Origin: Chitinophagaceae bacterium
Lineage (GTDB): Bacteria > Bacteroidota > Bacteroidia > Chitinophagales > Chitinophagaceae
Assembly (NCBI GenBank): GCA_903642275.1
Contig: CAHJWK010000018.1
Span: 1 to 54,733, forward strand
Direction: 5' to 3'
Length of the DNA stretch: 54,733 bases
Below the pieces are notes generated by a model, which saw only the letters and a list, made by a program, of their open reading frames with translations, was not told where the DNA came from and did not search any database. The translations under genes and the position numbers were made by a program. Positions 44,189 through 53,940 of the stretch are shown here, piece after piece. Within the stretch, counting starts at the first letter, position 1. Each line of letters begins with the position of its first letter.

Positions 44189-45401
44189 AGTATCCTCTTA
44201 GCTGCTGTATTGCATCAGTAATCAAGATGTGTTGATTCATCTTCCGCCATTTGCGTGACTTATACGTTCGACTTTCTGTTTCTTCCCATAGCTCACCAAA
44301 AAATGAAGCTTTGTTAAACCGCTTAAATAACCAGCGTGCAGGTATGCATAAAGGTTTGGCAATAATACTTAGAGCAGTTTTATCAATTACATGTACATCC
44401 CTGCTATCCCAGTAATTTTTTAAACGTTGCTTGTTTATAAACTTTATTTTTAAAATTTCAGGTGCTTCCACGTATTGTTGCTCATCTTCTTTCCGCATGT
44501 TTTCCAGATATTTTAAATGAGCCGCAAAACCAACATGTACACGATTACTGCGCCTTGATGAAGTATAAACTTTCACATCCGGCGAACATCTGATTTTTGC
44601 ATCTATTCTATACGATGCACTGCAAAATGCTGCATCTTCTAAAAAAGGAATAGCGGGCAAACCGCCAGCTTTTTTGTAAACCGAACATTGTACAGCCATG
44701 CTGGCACCATAGCATTGAAAATGGCTTGGCCAAGGGTCATGTGTACATGGATTTATTTTTGTTTCTAACTTTTTTGCCAGGTAGCGATAAGTAACATCCT
44801 GCAGGTAATAACGGCGCACATTTTTAGTAATCGGTTTTGAAATAATTCTTCCCCCAACAACATCATTGCCTTTGTTTATTTCTTTAATTGTATTGCAAAG
44901 CCACTTTGTATCAACTTCAGTATCTCCATCTGTTGATGCAATAATGCCATTAGGATTATTAAGTTGAAGCCTTCTGTAAGATTCATCCATCAGTAATCTT
45001 CTTACTGTTCCAATATGTGCGGCTTTTTTTTGTAAAGTAATATCAGCAATATGCAGTTGAAAAAATGGATGCTTTTGCTGATAAGCTTTTGCTATCTGAA
45101 AAGATGCATCCGTACTGTTATTTATTAGCAACAGTACTTCATATAAATTAAAAGGAAAAGGTTTGCCGGCATCATCAACCTGGTTTCTTAAAGCATTTAA
45201 TGTATAAATTAGATAGAGTTCCTCATCTTTAACAGGAACTATAACTGATACCTGCAGATTTTTATCAGGAGTTGAAGGAAATAAATAAGATGACGTGCAG
45301 CCTTGCAGTTTTTCTGCATATACATATCCGTTTATTTCGGGTTTTGAAATAGTATGTCTGCGAAGAACCTCGGGTAAAATAGCCCTAAAAAAAGTAATCA
45401 T
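44178..45401 (-). CDS. Family 2 glycosyltransferase
   Basis: The 407-residue protein has a GT-A fold. The nucleotide-sugar strand is VSVIVPVKDEELYLIYTLNA (about 51-70), ILLINNSTDASF follows, and IIASTDGDTEVDTKWL (about 153-168) holds the metal-binding DGD. The acceptor region has VVGGRIIS and FLEDAAFCSASYRIDA. There is no clear membrane segment except possibly at the C-terminus. It is convergent with the NodS-type gene and probably part of the same pathway with the acyl-CoA dehydrogenase. Confidence 0.9.
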   Translation of the reverse strand: MITFFRAILPEVLRRHTISKPEINGYVYAEKLQGCTSSYLFPSTPDKNLQVSVIVPVKDEELYLIYTLNALRNQVDDAGKPFPFNLYEVLLLINNSTDASFQIAKAYQQKHPFFQLHIADITLQKKAAHIGTVRRLLMDESYRRLQLNNPNGIIASTDGDTEVDTKWLCNTIKEINKGNDVVGGRIISKPITKNVRRYYLQDVTYRYLAKKLETKINPCTHDPWPSHFQCYGASMAVQCSVYKKAGGLPAIPFLEDAAFCSASYRIDAKIRCSPDVKVYTSSRRSNRVHVGFAAHLKYLENMRKEDEQQYVEAPEILKIKFINKQRLKNYWDSRDVHVIDKTALSIIAKPLCIPARWLFKRFNKASFFGELWEETESRTYKSRKWRKMNQHILITDAIQQLRGYFSN

Positions 45402-45492
45402 TATTAATCATACATGATTATACATAAGCTTAACTAAATAGATGCCACACTTAATAATTGTAACAACTATTATTAAACTTTATAAAAGCTTG

Positions 45493-46992
45493 TTACACTA
45501 CTGTGTTTAATTTTTTGTTTTTTGATGAGAGGGCAAAATAATAAACCGGAATTCCTGCCAATACAATCAGCAGTCCTCGTATTGTAAAGTCAGGCCGGTA
45601 AATAATTAAGGAAATACAAAATGCTGAGGCCAGAATCATATAAACGATTGGTACCAAAGGATATCCAAACGCTTTATAAGGCCGTTCTAATTCAGGCCGT
45701 TTTTTTCTTAAAATAATTACACCGCCAATTGTTATTACATAAAACAACATAACCACAAAAGAAATGTAATCAAGCAGGTCACCATATTTACCGCTTAAGC
45801 AAAGCAAGCTTGCAACAAAACATTGCAACCAGATTCCATTTGCGGGCACAGATGCTTTGTTTAAAGTACCTGTATTCTTAAAAAACAGGCCATCTTTAGC
45901 CATGGCGTAATACACTCTTGCGCCGGATAATATCAAACCGTTATTACAACCAAAATTTGAAAGCATGATCAAAAATGCAATTACCAATGCAGACTTAGCA
46001 CTAAAGATTTGCAGCGCCGCCGCAACACCAACGCGGTTCTCTGCAGCAAACCCAATACTTCTTGTATCTGAAGGTGAATGACCCAATGGTAATACAGCGA
46101 GGTACATTACATTACATAAACAATATAATGTTGTAACAATGAGTGTGCCGAGGAACAAACTTAATCCTACATTGCGTTTTGGGTTCTTCACTTCACCTGC
46201 GATGAATGTAATATTATACCATGAATCGCTGGTAAGAATGGCGCCGACCATCGCTGCCGCAACAGCACCAAATACAGCAAAACCTGTTACATGTGTCCAG
46301 AAATTTTTTGTCCCGTCATAACCTGGCAAGCGCGATGAATGCCTGAACATTTCAAACGGATGTTGCCAGTTTGCATGCCATACATCTTTATTAAAAGCAA
46401 TTGCAAAACCAAATACAATCAATCCAAACAACATCAGCAATTTTATAATCGTAAGAACATCCTGCACAATCTTGCCGGTAACAATACCGCGTGTATTAAT
46501 GAAGCTTAAAAAAATAATTTGAATGATTCCAAAAATCTGCGCAGCAGAAATATTTATTAAGGGTGAATGAAAGATGATATTGCTTTCGCTTAATGATGGA
46601 AATATAAACGCAGCAAACTTGCTGAAAGAAACGCCAACAGCAGCTATCATTCCTGTTTGAATAACGGTAAAAAAACTCCAGCCATATAAAAAACCTATCA
46701 ATGGATTGTATGCTTCTTTCAGGTAAACATACGTGCCACCGGCTTTGGGAAATAATGCGCTTAACTCAACAAAGCTTAGTGCAGCAGCAACCGTCATTAA
46801 TGCTGTTAACACCCATGAAAAAATTAACCAGCCTGCGCTTCCTACATCCTGTACCATGTATGAACTCACAATAAAAATTCCGGAACCAACCATACTTCCG
46901 GCAACAATCATAGTTGCATCAAGTAAGCCAAGTCTGGGCTTGAATTGTTGTGTTGAATTTGTTGTTTCATTACTTATCACTTGTTCTGTCAT
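45493..46992 (-). CDS. APC family amino acid permease
   Basis: The 499-residue protein has about twelve membrane segments. Family motifs are LLDATMIVAGSMVGSGIFIV (about 24-43), GSAGWLIFSWVLTA and FPKAGGTYVYLKEAYNP, typical of the APC superfamily (YjeH/LAT-like). The ATG at 46992 is chosen; the extension to 47040 is not hydrophobic or family-like. It stands 79 bp downstream of the GH13 gene and may share a transcript. Substrate unknown. Confidence 0.92.
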   Translation of the reverse strand: MTEQVISNETTNSTQQFKPRLGLLDATMIVAGSMVGSGIFIVSSYMVQDVGSAGWLIFSWVLTALMTVAAALSFVELSALFPKAGGTYVYLKEAYNPLIGFLYGWSFFTVIQTGMIAAVGVSFSKFAAFIFPSLSESNIIFHSPLINISAAQIFGIIQIIFLSFINTRGIVTGKIVQDVLTIIKLLMLFGLIVFGFAIAFNKDVWHANWQHPFEMFRHSSRLPGYDGTKNFWTHVTGFAVFGAVAAAMVGAILTSDSWYNITFIAGEVKNPKRNVGLSLFLGTLIVTTLYCLCNVMYLAVLPLGHSPSDTRSIGFAAENRVGVAAALQIFSAKSALVIAFLIMLSNFGCNNGLILSGARVYYAMAKDGLFFKNTGTLNKASVPANGIWLQCFVASLLCLSGKYGDLLDYISFVVMLFYVITIGGVIILRKKRPELERPYKAFGYPLVPIVYMILASAFCISLIIYRPDFTIRGLLIVLAGIPVYYFALSSKNKKLNTVV

Positions 46993-47071
46993 TGATTTAA
47001 AAATAATGGGAAAATTTAATCCGCAACTATATTGTTTCAACTTAATAACCTGAGTTGTTTCACAGTAAATT

Positions 47072-49063
47072 TTAATTTATCATTAATAAGGTTGTGGTGT
47101 ATGGCTGCATTGTGAGGCTTAATTCGTTTTTAAAAGATTTGAATGATTCACCAGTTAACATATCATTAAAAAATAAGCTGTCATTTTTGTTTTTACTAAT
47201 TTGATTTAAATTAATGATTACAGGTTGAGCAGTTGCACTCATGTTTATTACAACAATAAATTGCTCATCATCTTTCCACCGGTATAAAGCGAGAACCGCA
47301 CCTGTTCCATTTGCCAAAAGATTATGCATGTTAAAAGAACGTAAGCTTTTATACTGGCGCCTTATTTTTATCAGCTGCTGATAGTATGTAAACAAGCTGT
47401 CCTTATCAAGAGACTGAATGCTTTGGGTTGATTTAAAAACAGGCTTTGTTGAGTATATTTTATTAGTGCATCCAATTTCCTGTCCATTATATATTAAAGG
47501 AATTCCGGGCAACGCAAACATAAATGCAGCGGCCATTTTGGTTCTTGCAAGGCCATGATTATTTATAAATCTTGACAGATCGTTATTCTCTATAAAACGC
47601 AAACGCAAATGCATTGAATCTCCGCTGAATAAAGCATTCCTTAATTTTTGTCCACGTTTAGTTTCATCATCATAATTAAAAACAGTGTGGCTGGTTAAAA
47701 GATCATAATCGGTTTGCCAGCTCCATTTTGATATCCAGTTTGTATCTGTGCGCCAGTCATACGCAGCATCATAACCTTCTTCGTAAACTTTTTTACGTTC
47801 GCCTTTGTCTTCAGCCAGTAATAAAATATCTGGCTTTATACTTTTTAATTCAGTTTGCAGTCGTGTACCAAAAAAATTATTTCTAGCGTTTAGAGCCCAC
47901 ATCGCATCAAACCTGTAACCATCCAGATCAAATTTTTTCAACCAGTATTTACAAGCTTCAATCATCCATTGCTGCACTTCTTCACTATCAAAATTCAGGT
48001 TGATCAATTGCTTCCAGAAGTAATGATAAAATCCAGCTGAATCTTTTTTATATAAAGAAGAATATTGCGCGCCGTCATCTGTATGTTGATAAAAATTATA
48101 GTAATGCGAATCGTTATTGTTATCAATAACATCCTGCGCATAAGGGTGGAATACAGATGTATGATCCGGCACAAAATCAAACAACACTTTTATATGCAAA
48201 CTCTTTGCAGTTGTAATGAGATACTGCAATTGTTGCTCTGTTCCAAGATCAGTACGTAACGAAAAATAATCAATAACATCATAAGCCTGGTTACCGCGAT
48301 GTGATTGATAAACCGGCTGCAGCCAGATGCAATTAATACCAAGCTGCTTTAACTCCGGCAACTTAGCAGTTATATCATCATAGTTTGCATTTTCAGTGAA
48401 GATCGATGGTGTGATTTCGTACATTACTGTACTATCAATCCAGCCCGCATGGTCTGTTTCAATATTAAAGCAATGAATACTGTCTGTTCTTGTAATCATT
48501 GTTTTAAAATTTGTCGAATCATTACCTGAAATTACAGTAAGGTTAAAATAATAATCACCTTGTTTTGATGGCAGTGAAAAATTTGCTTGGCTATGATTAT
48601 AATCATTAATTTTCACCGGCGCAGGATTGCTCTTATCATCAGACCATATAAAAGATAGAGGCAGGTTATAAGGATTGCTTTTTACGTCAGCATGTAAAAA
48701 AATTATATTTCCTTTTGATGTTGCAAAAGGTTTAATTAATGGCAACGGTTTATAGCCAAGCTTTAACTGTATAGTATCTGATTTTGTATGATGTTGCCCG
48801 CTTCCCGCTTCAACCCAAATATTGTTGATAGTTAGTTTCAATAAAATTGATATAACAAAACGATGTTTTATATCTATCGGCAAAATAAAAGCTGAATCAT
48901 TAAAATGAACCGTTACTTTTTTTACAGTTTGATCTGACACGCTGCCATTAATATTTTGTTGCGGTAACCAAACTACCGCATTTTTTGCCTGGATATGTAT
49001 TGAAGATGCATGGACAGAAACCATTAAAAAAATACCAAAGTAGAGCAGGGAATACTTTTTCAT
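47072..49063 (-). CDS. Secreted alpha-amylase family glycoside hydrolase (GH13)
   Basis: The 663-residue protein has a signal peptide (about 1-20, ending VHASS). A beta-rich N-terminal part (about 21-190) is followed by the GH13 barrel: region I FDFVPDHTS, region II GYRFDAMWALN with the nucleophile Asp, region III LLAEDKGE with the acid/base Glu, region IV FIENNDLSRF with the transition-state Asp. A C-terminal beta-domain follows. It probably acts on alpha-1,4-glucans (starch or maltooligosaccharide). It is divergent from the ECF sigma-FecR-Sus locus, 107 bp apart. Confidence 0.93.
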   Translation of the reverse strand: MKKYSLLYFGIFLMVSVHASSIHIQAKNAVVWLPQQNINGSVSDQTVKKVTVHFNDSAFILPIDIKHRFVISILLKLTINNIWVEAGSGQHHTKSDTIQLKLGYKPLPLIKPFATSKGNIIFLHADVKSNPYNLPLSFIWSDDKSNPAPVKINDYNHSQANFSLPSKQGDYYFNLTVISGNDSTNFKTMITRTDSIHCFNIETDHAGWIDSTVMYEITPSIFTENANYDDITAKLPELKQLGINCIWLQPVYQSHRGNQAYDVIDYFSLRTDLGTEQQLQYLITTAKSLHIKVLFDFVPDHTSVFHPYAQDVIDNNNDSHYYNFYQHTDDGAQYSSLYKKDSAGFYHYFWKQLINLNFDSEEVQQWMIEACKYWLKKFDLDGYRFDAMWALNARNNFFGTRLQTELKSIKPDILLLAEDKGERKKVYEEGYDAAYDWRTDTNWISKWSWQTDYDLLTSHTVFNYDDETKRGQKLRNALFSGDSMHLRLRFIENNDLSRFINNHGLARTKMAAAFMFALPGIPLIYNGQEIGCTNKIYSTKPVFKSTQSIQSLDKDSLFTYYQQLIKIRRQYKSLRSFNMHNLLANGTGAVLALYRWKDDEQFIVVINMSATAQPVIINLNQISKNKNDSLFFNDMLTGESFKSFKNELSLTMQPYTTTLLMIN

Positions 49064-49140
49064 GTCAGTAACTAATACGAATTAAAACAAACACTTCCTG
49101 CTTTGAAAAAAAATTATTCAGGTAAGATTTGTATGATTGA

Positions 49141-49148
49141 TAAGTTTG
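49141..49148 (+). promoter_or_regulatory. Probable -7 box of the ECF sigma gene
   Basis: TAAGTTTG matches TAnnTTTG exactly. It lies 31 bases before the proposed ATG at 49180, in the divergent gap between GH13 and the sigma factor. A -33 element at the usual distance is not clear. Confidence 0.5.
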
Positions 49149-49179
49149 TAGTTTTACTGTTTTCCAAAAATTGCTGACT

Positions 49180-49722
49180 ATGATGATTGATGCCATTAAA
49201 AACGGAAGTGCAGCTGCTTTTAAAGATGCGTATGACACTTACAGTAAAAAAGTTTTGTCTTATTTTTTTAAGAAAACAAATTCTGTTGAAGACTCAAAAG
49301 ATTTGGTGCAAATAACATTTTGCAAGCTGTGGCAATACAGACAATCTTTGTCTGCAGATTTTTTACCCGAACAGCAATTGTTTCATATTGCACGTACCGT
49401 ATTTATTGATTATTTACGAAAACAAAGTAAAATGCATAAAGTAAGTGCAAACGTAAAATCAAATATTGAAACAATTAAAAATGCGGATGAGATATATGAG
49501 TTTGATGTGCATGAACGGTTGCAAAAAATATTATCCGGTTTACCTGCGCTTCGAAAGCAAGTTTTTGAGCTGAATAAAATTGAAGGTTATTCATATAAAG
49601 AGATTGCGGAAATTTTATCTATTCCTGTAAAAACAGTAGATAATAATCTTGCTAAAGCACTTAAATACTTGCGCGGTATTAAATTGATTTTTATTATCGC
49701 GATTATACATTTCTTGCATTAA
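49180..49722 (+). CDS. ECF RNA polymerase sigma factor
   Basis: The 180-residue protein has the sigma-70 region 2 pattern: YDTYSKKVLSYFFKK (about 16-30), then DSKDLVQITFCKLWQYR. Region 4 has LPALRKQVFELNKIEGYSYKEIAEILSIPVKTVDNNLAKAL, split in two helices. The C-terminus (about 160-180) is a hydrophobic tail ending IIAIIHFLH. It belongs to the SusC-associated (FecI-like) ECF group; the FecR anti-sigma follows. ATG at 49180 used; ATG at 49183 is equally possible. Confidence 0.93.
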   Translation: MMIDAIKNGSAAAFKDAYDTYSKKVLSYFFKKTNSVEDSKDLVQITFCKLWQYRQSLSADFLPEQQLFHIARTVFIDYLRKQSKMHKVSANVKSNIETIKNADEIYEFDVHERLQKILSGLPALRKQVFELNKIEGYSYKEIAEILSIPVKTVDNNLAKALKYLRGIKLIFIIAIIHFLH

Positions 49723-49784
49723 TTTTTTATTGATGAAGGAAATAATTTGTTTGCTGCGTAGTAGTATTTATACCATTTTAAATT

Positions 49785-50834
49785 TTGGAAGCATTATTAA
49801 TCGAACGCTTTTTTAATAAGCAATGCACATCGGCTGAGGCAAAAAGAGTGGCGTTGTATTTAAATAATAATCCGTCTTTGCTTGAAAAATATTTAAGTAA
49901 AGATGAATGGGATAATGTTACGTGTAATGAAAATTTAGCACAGGAATTTTGCGATAAATTGTGGCTGGAAATAAATAAAAAGAATAAAGCCAGGTTAGTT
50001 AGCATGAGGTTGAAACGCTTTGCTATCGCGGCTTCTGTGATTCTTATTATTGGAGTAATTTATTTTTTACCATCGCCGTCAAAGCCTACCATTGCGGTTA
50101 TAACATCAAAAACAACCTTGCCTGCGTTTAAGCAGGAAACAATATCAAATTCAACTAAAAAGATAATGCAGGTTGTATTGCCTGATAGTTCTGTTATAAT
50201 GCTTGCTCCAACATCTTCTATAAGTTACGCTGTTCCATTTCAAAATAATAAAAGAGAAATTTTGCTGGAAGGTGAAGCAGAGTTTCATGTAACAAAAAAT
50301 AAATTAAAGCCTTTCACTGTGTATGCCGGTGCATTAGCTACAACCGCATTAGGAACTGTTTTCAGCATAAAAAAGAACAACAAAAAAAACAACATCACTG
50401 TAAAATTGTTTAAAGGCAAAGTAGTAGTTCAATCAACAAGCAAAAATTTAAAAGGCTGGAACAACGATGTGTATTTATCACCGGGTGATGAAATGAGATT
50501 TAGTATTAAAAATGCAGTACTAACCATTGCAAAGATTAATGCTGATTATAATCAAGGCATGATTACAAAAGTTAAACCTCAACAAACTATTACTGATTCT
50601 TTAAAAGCTGAATTGTTATTCAATAACGAAAAATTACCAGTTGTAATAAATAAACTGTCATCGTTTTATAAAGTGAAAATACAGTACGATTCTGTACTTA
50701 TAGACACAATGAACTTTACAGGAACAGTTTCAAAAACAGATTCTTTGTCGGTTATATTAAAAGCAATTGGCGAGATGAATGAACTTGAAATACTTAAGAA
50801 TGAAGACGGTTTTATTATTTCAAAACGTCAATAA
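49785..50834 (+). CDS. FecR-type anti-sigma factor
   Basis: The 349-residue protein has an N-terminal sigma-binding part (1-65), a membrane segment (about 70-90: AASVILIIGVIYFLPSP), a FecR domain (about 125-240) with VLPDSSVIMLAPTSSISY and LLEGEAEFHVTKNK, and a C-terminal DUF4974 (about 270-345: LLFNNEKLPVVINKLSSFYK). It keeps the ECF factor inactive until a signal comes from the SusC receptor. The start is TTG at 49785, with TAA six bases upstream; no ATG exists upstream in frame. Confidence 0.9.
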   Translation: MEALLIERFFNKQCTSAEAKRVALYLNNNPSLLEKYLSKDEWDNVTCNENLAQEFCDKLWLEINKKNKARLVSMRLKRFAIAASVILIIGVIYFLPSPSKPTIAVITSKTTLPAFKQETISNSTKKIMQVVLPDSSVIMLAPTSSISYAVPFQNNKREILLEGEAEFHVTKNKLKPFTVYAGALATTALGTVFSIKKNNKKNNITVKLFKGKVVVQSTSKNLKGWNNDVYLSPGDEMRFSIKNAVLTIAKINADYNQGMITKVKPQQTITDSLKAELLFNNEKLPVVINKLSSFYKVKIQYDSVLIDTMNFTGTVSKTDSLSVILKAIGEMNELEILKNEDGFIISKRQ

Positions 50835-50862
50835 CAAGTTGTATAATTATTTAAACAAGCAT

Positions 50863-53800
50863 ATGAAAATGAAGATTACTTTACCAAGAAAAATGTTTTG
50901 GCTTTTGTGTATTGTAACATCGCTTACAATAAACTCATCGGCACAAAATAATTCCACTGTTACAGGAACAGTGATAACAGAAAACGGAGAATTACTAAAC
51001 GGCGTAACTATTAAAGCGACCAGCCTGAATGGCAAGGAAAGCTTTACTACCGTTACTAATACCAAAGGATTGTTCACCTTTACAAAATTAAAAATTGGTA
51101 CAAGCTACACGTTAGGCGCATCGTATGTTGGTTATGATAACGGCATAACCACAATTAACCCAACATCCGGCAGCAATAATTCAGTGCTTATAAGATTAAC
51201 GCAATCAAACAATGCGTTGAATGATGTTGTTGTAATTGGTTATGGAACACAAAAGCGTGAAACGGTTACAGGTTCTATTGCAACTGTTCAGGCAAAGGAT
51301 TTTAATTCAGGTCAAATCAATGATCCGCTTACTTTAATTGCAGGCAAGGTTGCCGGGCTTTCAATCAGCAATACGGACCGGTCAAACCCGAATGCAACTG
51401 CAGATTTTTCGTTGCGTGGTCCGGCAACAGTGGAAGGTAACTCACAACCTTTGGTGGTTATTGATGGCGTGCCTGGGGGAGATTTGCAAACTATTGCTCC
51501 AAATGATATTGCTTCAATTGATGTATTGAAAGACGGTTCGGCTGCATCAATTTATGGCTCACGTGCTACTGCAGGTGTTATTATCATTACTACAAAAAGA
51601 GGTAAAGCCGGTGTGACTAAAGTTAATTACAGTGGTTATGTTACCACATCATCAATAACTAAGAAATATGATCTGTTAAGCGCAAAACAATATATTTCTT
51701 TAGGAAAAAGGTTACAACAGCAAAATCCTGATGCAGGTATTAATATAGATGATGCAAAACATAATACAGATTGGTTTGATGCTCTTACACGAACACCAAT
51801 AAGCCATTCGCATAATCTTTCAGTAAGCGGTGGTACCGATAAAACAAATTATTACGCATCAGTAAATTACAGGAATAATGAAGGTATTGACCTGCGTTCT
51901 GAAAGAGAATTTGTAAACGGAACTTTTCGTTTAAATACAAAAGCATTAAATGATAAGCTTGATTTCGGTTTAACAATAGTTAACTCATTTGATAAAAGAA
52001 ATTTTGCTAACTATGGTGCTATTGCACAATCATTAAATGAAAATCCAACTTATCCGGTAAAAAATTCTGATGGTACATTTTATGAAAGATTTGATATACC
52101 GTATAATCTGCAATGGAATCCTGTAGCCAATGTTTACCAGAATTCATACCTTGATAAAGAGAGAAAATTTTTAGGAACTGCAAACGCCGCGTATCATATC
52201 CTTCCATCTTTAACAGCGTCTGTTACTTATTCATTAATTAAAAACAATTATCTCAACAGTTCTTTTTCTGATTTGGATGATTTCTTCCAGTTGATAAACG
52301 GAACAAACGGACAGGCTTCAAGATCAGAAGATGATGAAACAGATAACATACTTGAAACAACGCTTAACTACGATAAAACTTTTGGTGATCACCACTTAAG
52401 TGCTTTGGCTGGTTATTCATACCAGGATATTTTTAATGAAGGCTTTAGTGCAGGTAATAACAATTTTATTACCAATGCTTATGGGTTTTATAATCTTGGT
52501 GCAGGTTCTGCTTTTAATAACCTTGATCCAAATGCAAACAGAAGCGCTGCCTTTGTTGGTAGCTATGCAAATGAAAGAACTATTCTTGCTTATTTTGGAA
52601 GAATAATATATGATTACAAACAAAAATATCTTTTAAATGTTAGCATAAGGCGGGAGGGAGCTTCTGTATTGGGTGTTGATAATAAATGGGGTAATTTTCC
52701 GGGCGTATCAGCAGGTTGGGTTTTAAGTAAAGAAAACTTCCTTGCAGGTTCTTCTGTAATAAAATTTCTCAAGCTTCGTGCGGGCTATGGTGTAACTGGT
52801 AACCAGGAAAGCCTTTCACCTTATCAGTCATTGGCAACCATCGGGCCCTTTCTGCTTAATTCACAAGAAGCCTATTATAACGGTTCATATATTCAAACCT
52901 ACGCACCAACTATCAATGCCAACCCCTTATTGGAATGGGAAACAAAGTCTGAAACAAACATAGGTCTTGATTTTAATTTATTGAATAATGGCTGGCTTAG
53001 CGGTTCAATAGATTTGTACGATAGAAGAATTAAACATCTTGTTGGTGATTACAGCGCACAACTGCCTTCTCAGATTTATCCAACCGTATTTGCCAATGCC
53101 GGCACTATGGAAAACAAAGGCATTGAAATTTTATTGAATGCAAAAGTGATTACTCAAAAAAAGTTTAACTGGAACTTTATTTTTACAGGAGCCTATAATA
53201 AAAACGAAATACTTTCTGTTACGAGCAACCAGTTTTTTGGTACCGCACATGATATAACAAGAGTTACTGAAGGTGTATCAATACAAAGACTTGCACCTGA
53301 TGAGCCTGTAGCTGTTTTTTACGGCCCTGTTTTTTCAGGTATTGATAAAAATGGGTTATGGCAGTTTAAAAGCAGTAAAGGAGAAGTTATTTCTGCTGAT
53401 GAATTATCTGGTGACGATTATAAATATCTTGGCAACAGCATTCCAAAATATACTGTCGGCTTCACCAATAATTTTAGTTATGGAAGGTTTGATGTATCAT
53501 TATTATTGAAAGGTGCACTTGGCTTTAAAGCTGTTAATTCAAAGCGCATGTTTCATGAAAATTTATCTTTCTATTCAAGAAATAATCTTTTTACTTCAGC
53601 TTTGCATACAAAGCTTAATGATGCAGCTATATTTTCAAGTTACTACATTGAAAATGGCGCTTATGTAAAAGGAGATAACTTAAACGTAGGTTATACATTG
53701 CCTGTTAAAAATTCACCTTACATTCAGAATGTTCACTTTTATATAACAGCCGCAAATCTGTTTACAATTACAAACTTTTCAGGCACCAATCCGGAGATGC

Positions 53801-53922
53801 AGATAAATTATTATCCGGGAGATCCCAATGCTGAAACTACTGACGGGCCAAGCGTTGAATCAAACTATGGTTATTATCCAAATACACGTGTTTATACTTT
53901 AGGTGTTGATATAAATTTTTAA
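50863..53922 (+). CDS. SusC/RagA-type TonB-linked outer-membrane receptor
   Basis: The 1019-residue protein has a signal peptide (about 1-27, ending SSAQ), a carboxypeptidase-like regulatory domain (about 30-110), a TonB box (NDVVVIGYGTQKRETVTGS) and plug domain (about 120-250) with IYGSRATAGVIIITTKRGK. A long beta-barrel follows. The ATG at 50863 is used; the frame extends upstream into the FecR gene. It probably imports oligosaccharide with the SusD that follows. No N-terminal signalling (STN) domain was recognised. Confidence 0.94.
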   Translation: MKMKITLPRKMFWLLCIVTSLTINSSAQNNSTVTGTVITENGELLNGVTIKATSLNGKESFTTVTNTKGLFTFTKLKIGTSYTLGASYVGYDNGITTINPTSGSNNSVLIRLTQSNNALNDVVVIGYGTQKRETVTGSIATVQAKDFNSGQINDPLTLIAGKVAGLSISNTDRSNPNATADFSLRGPATVEGNSQPLVVIDGVPGGDLQTIAPNDIASIDVLKDGSAASIYGSRATAGVIIITTKRGKAGVTKVNYSGYVTTSSITKKYDLLSAKQYISLGKRLQQQNPDAGINIDDAKHNTDWFDALTRTPISHSHNLSVSGGTDKTNYYASVNYRNNEGIDLRSEREFVNGTFRLNTKALNDKLDFGLTIVNSFDKRNFANYGAIAQSLNENPTYPVKNSDGTFYERFDIPYNLQWNPVANVYQNSYLDKERKFLGTANAAYHILPSLTASVTYSLIKNNYLNSSFSDLDDFFQLINGTNGQASRSEDDETDNILETTLNYDKTFGDHHLSALAGYSYQDIFNEGFSAGNNNFITNAYGFYNLGAGSAFNNLDPNANRSAAFVGSYANERTILAYFGRIIYDYKQKYLLNVSIRREGASVLGVDNKWGNFPGVSAGWVLSKENFLAGSSVIKFLKLRAGYGVTGNQESLSPYQSLATIGPFLLNSQEAYYNGSYIQTYAPTINANPLLEWETKSETNIGLDFNLLNNGWLSGSIDLYDRRIKHLVGDYSAQLPSQIYPTVFANAGTMENKGIEILLNAKVITQKKFNWNFIFTGAYNKNEILSVTSNQFFGTAHDITRVTEGVSIQRLAPDEPVAVFYGPVFSGIDKNGLWQFKSSKGEVISADELSGDDYKYLGNSIPKYTVGFTNNFSYGRFDVSLLLKGALGFKAVNSKRMFHENLSFYSRNNLFTSALHTKLNDAAIFSSYYIENGAYVKGDNLNVGYTLPVKNSPYIQNVHFYITAANLFTITNFSGTNPEMQINYYPGDPNAETTDGPSVESNYGYYPNTRVYTLGVDINF

Positions 53923-53940
53923 TGTTATTTAATTTATTTT

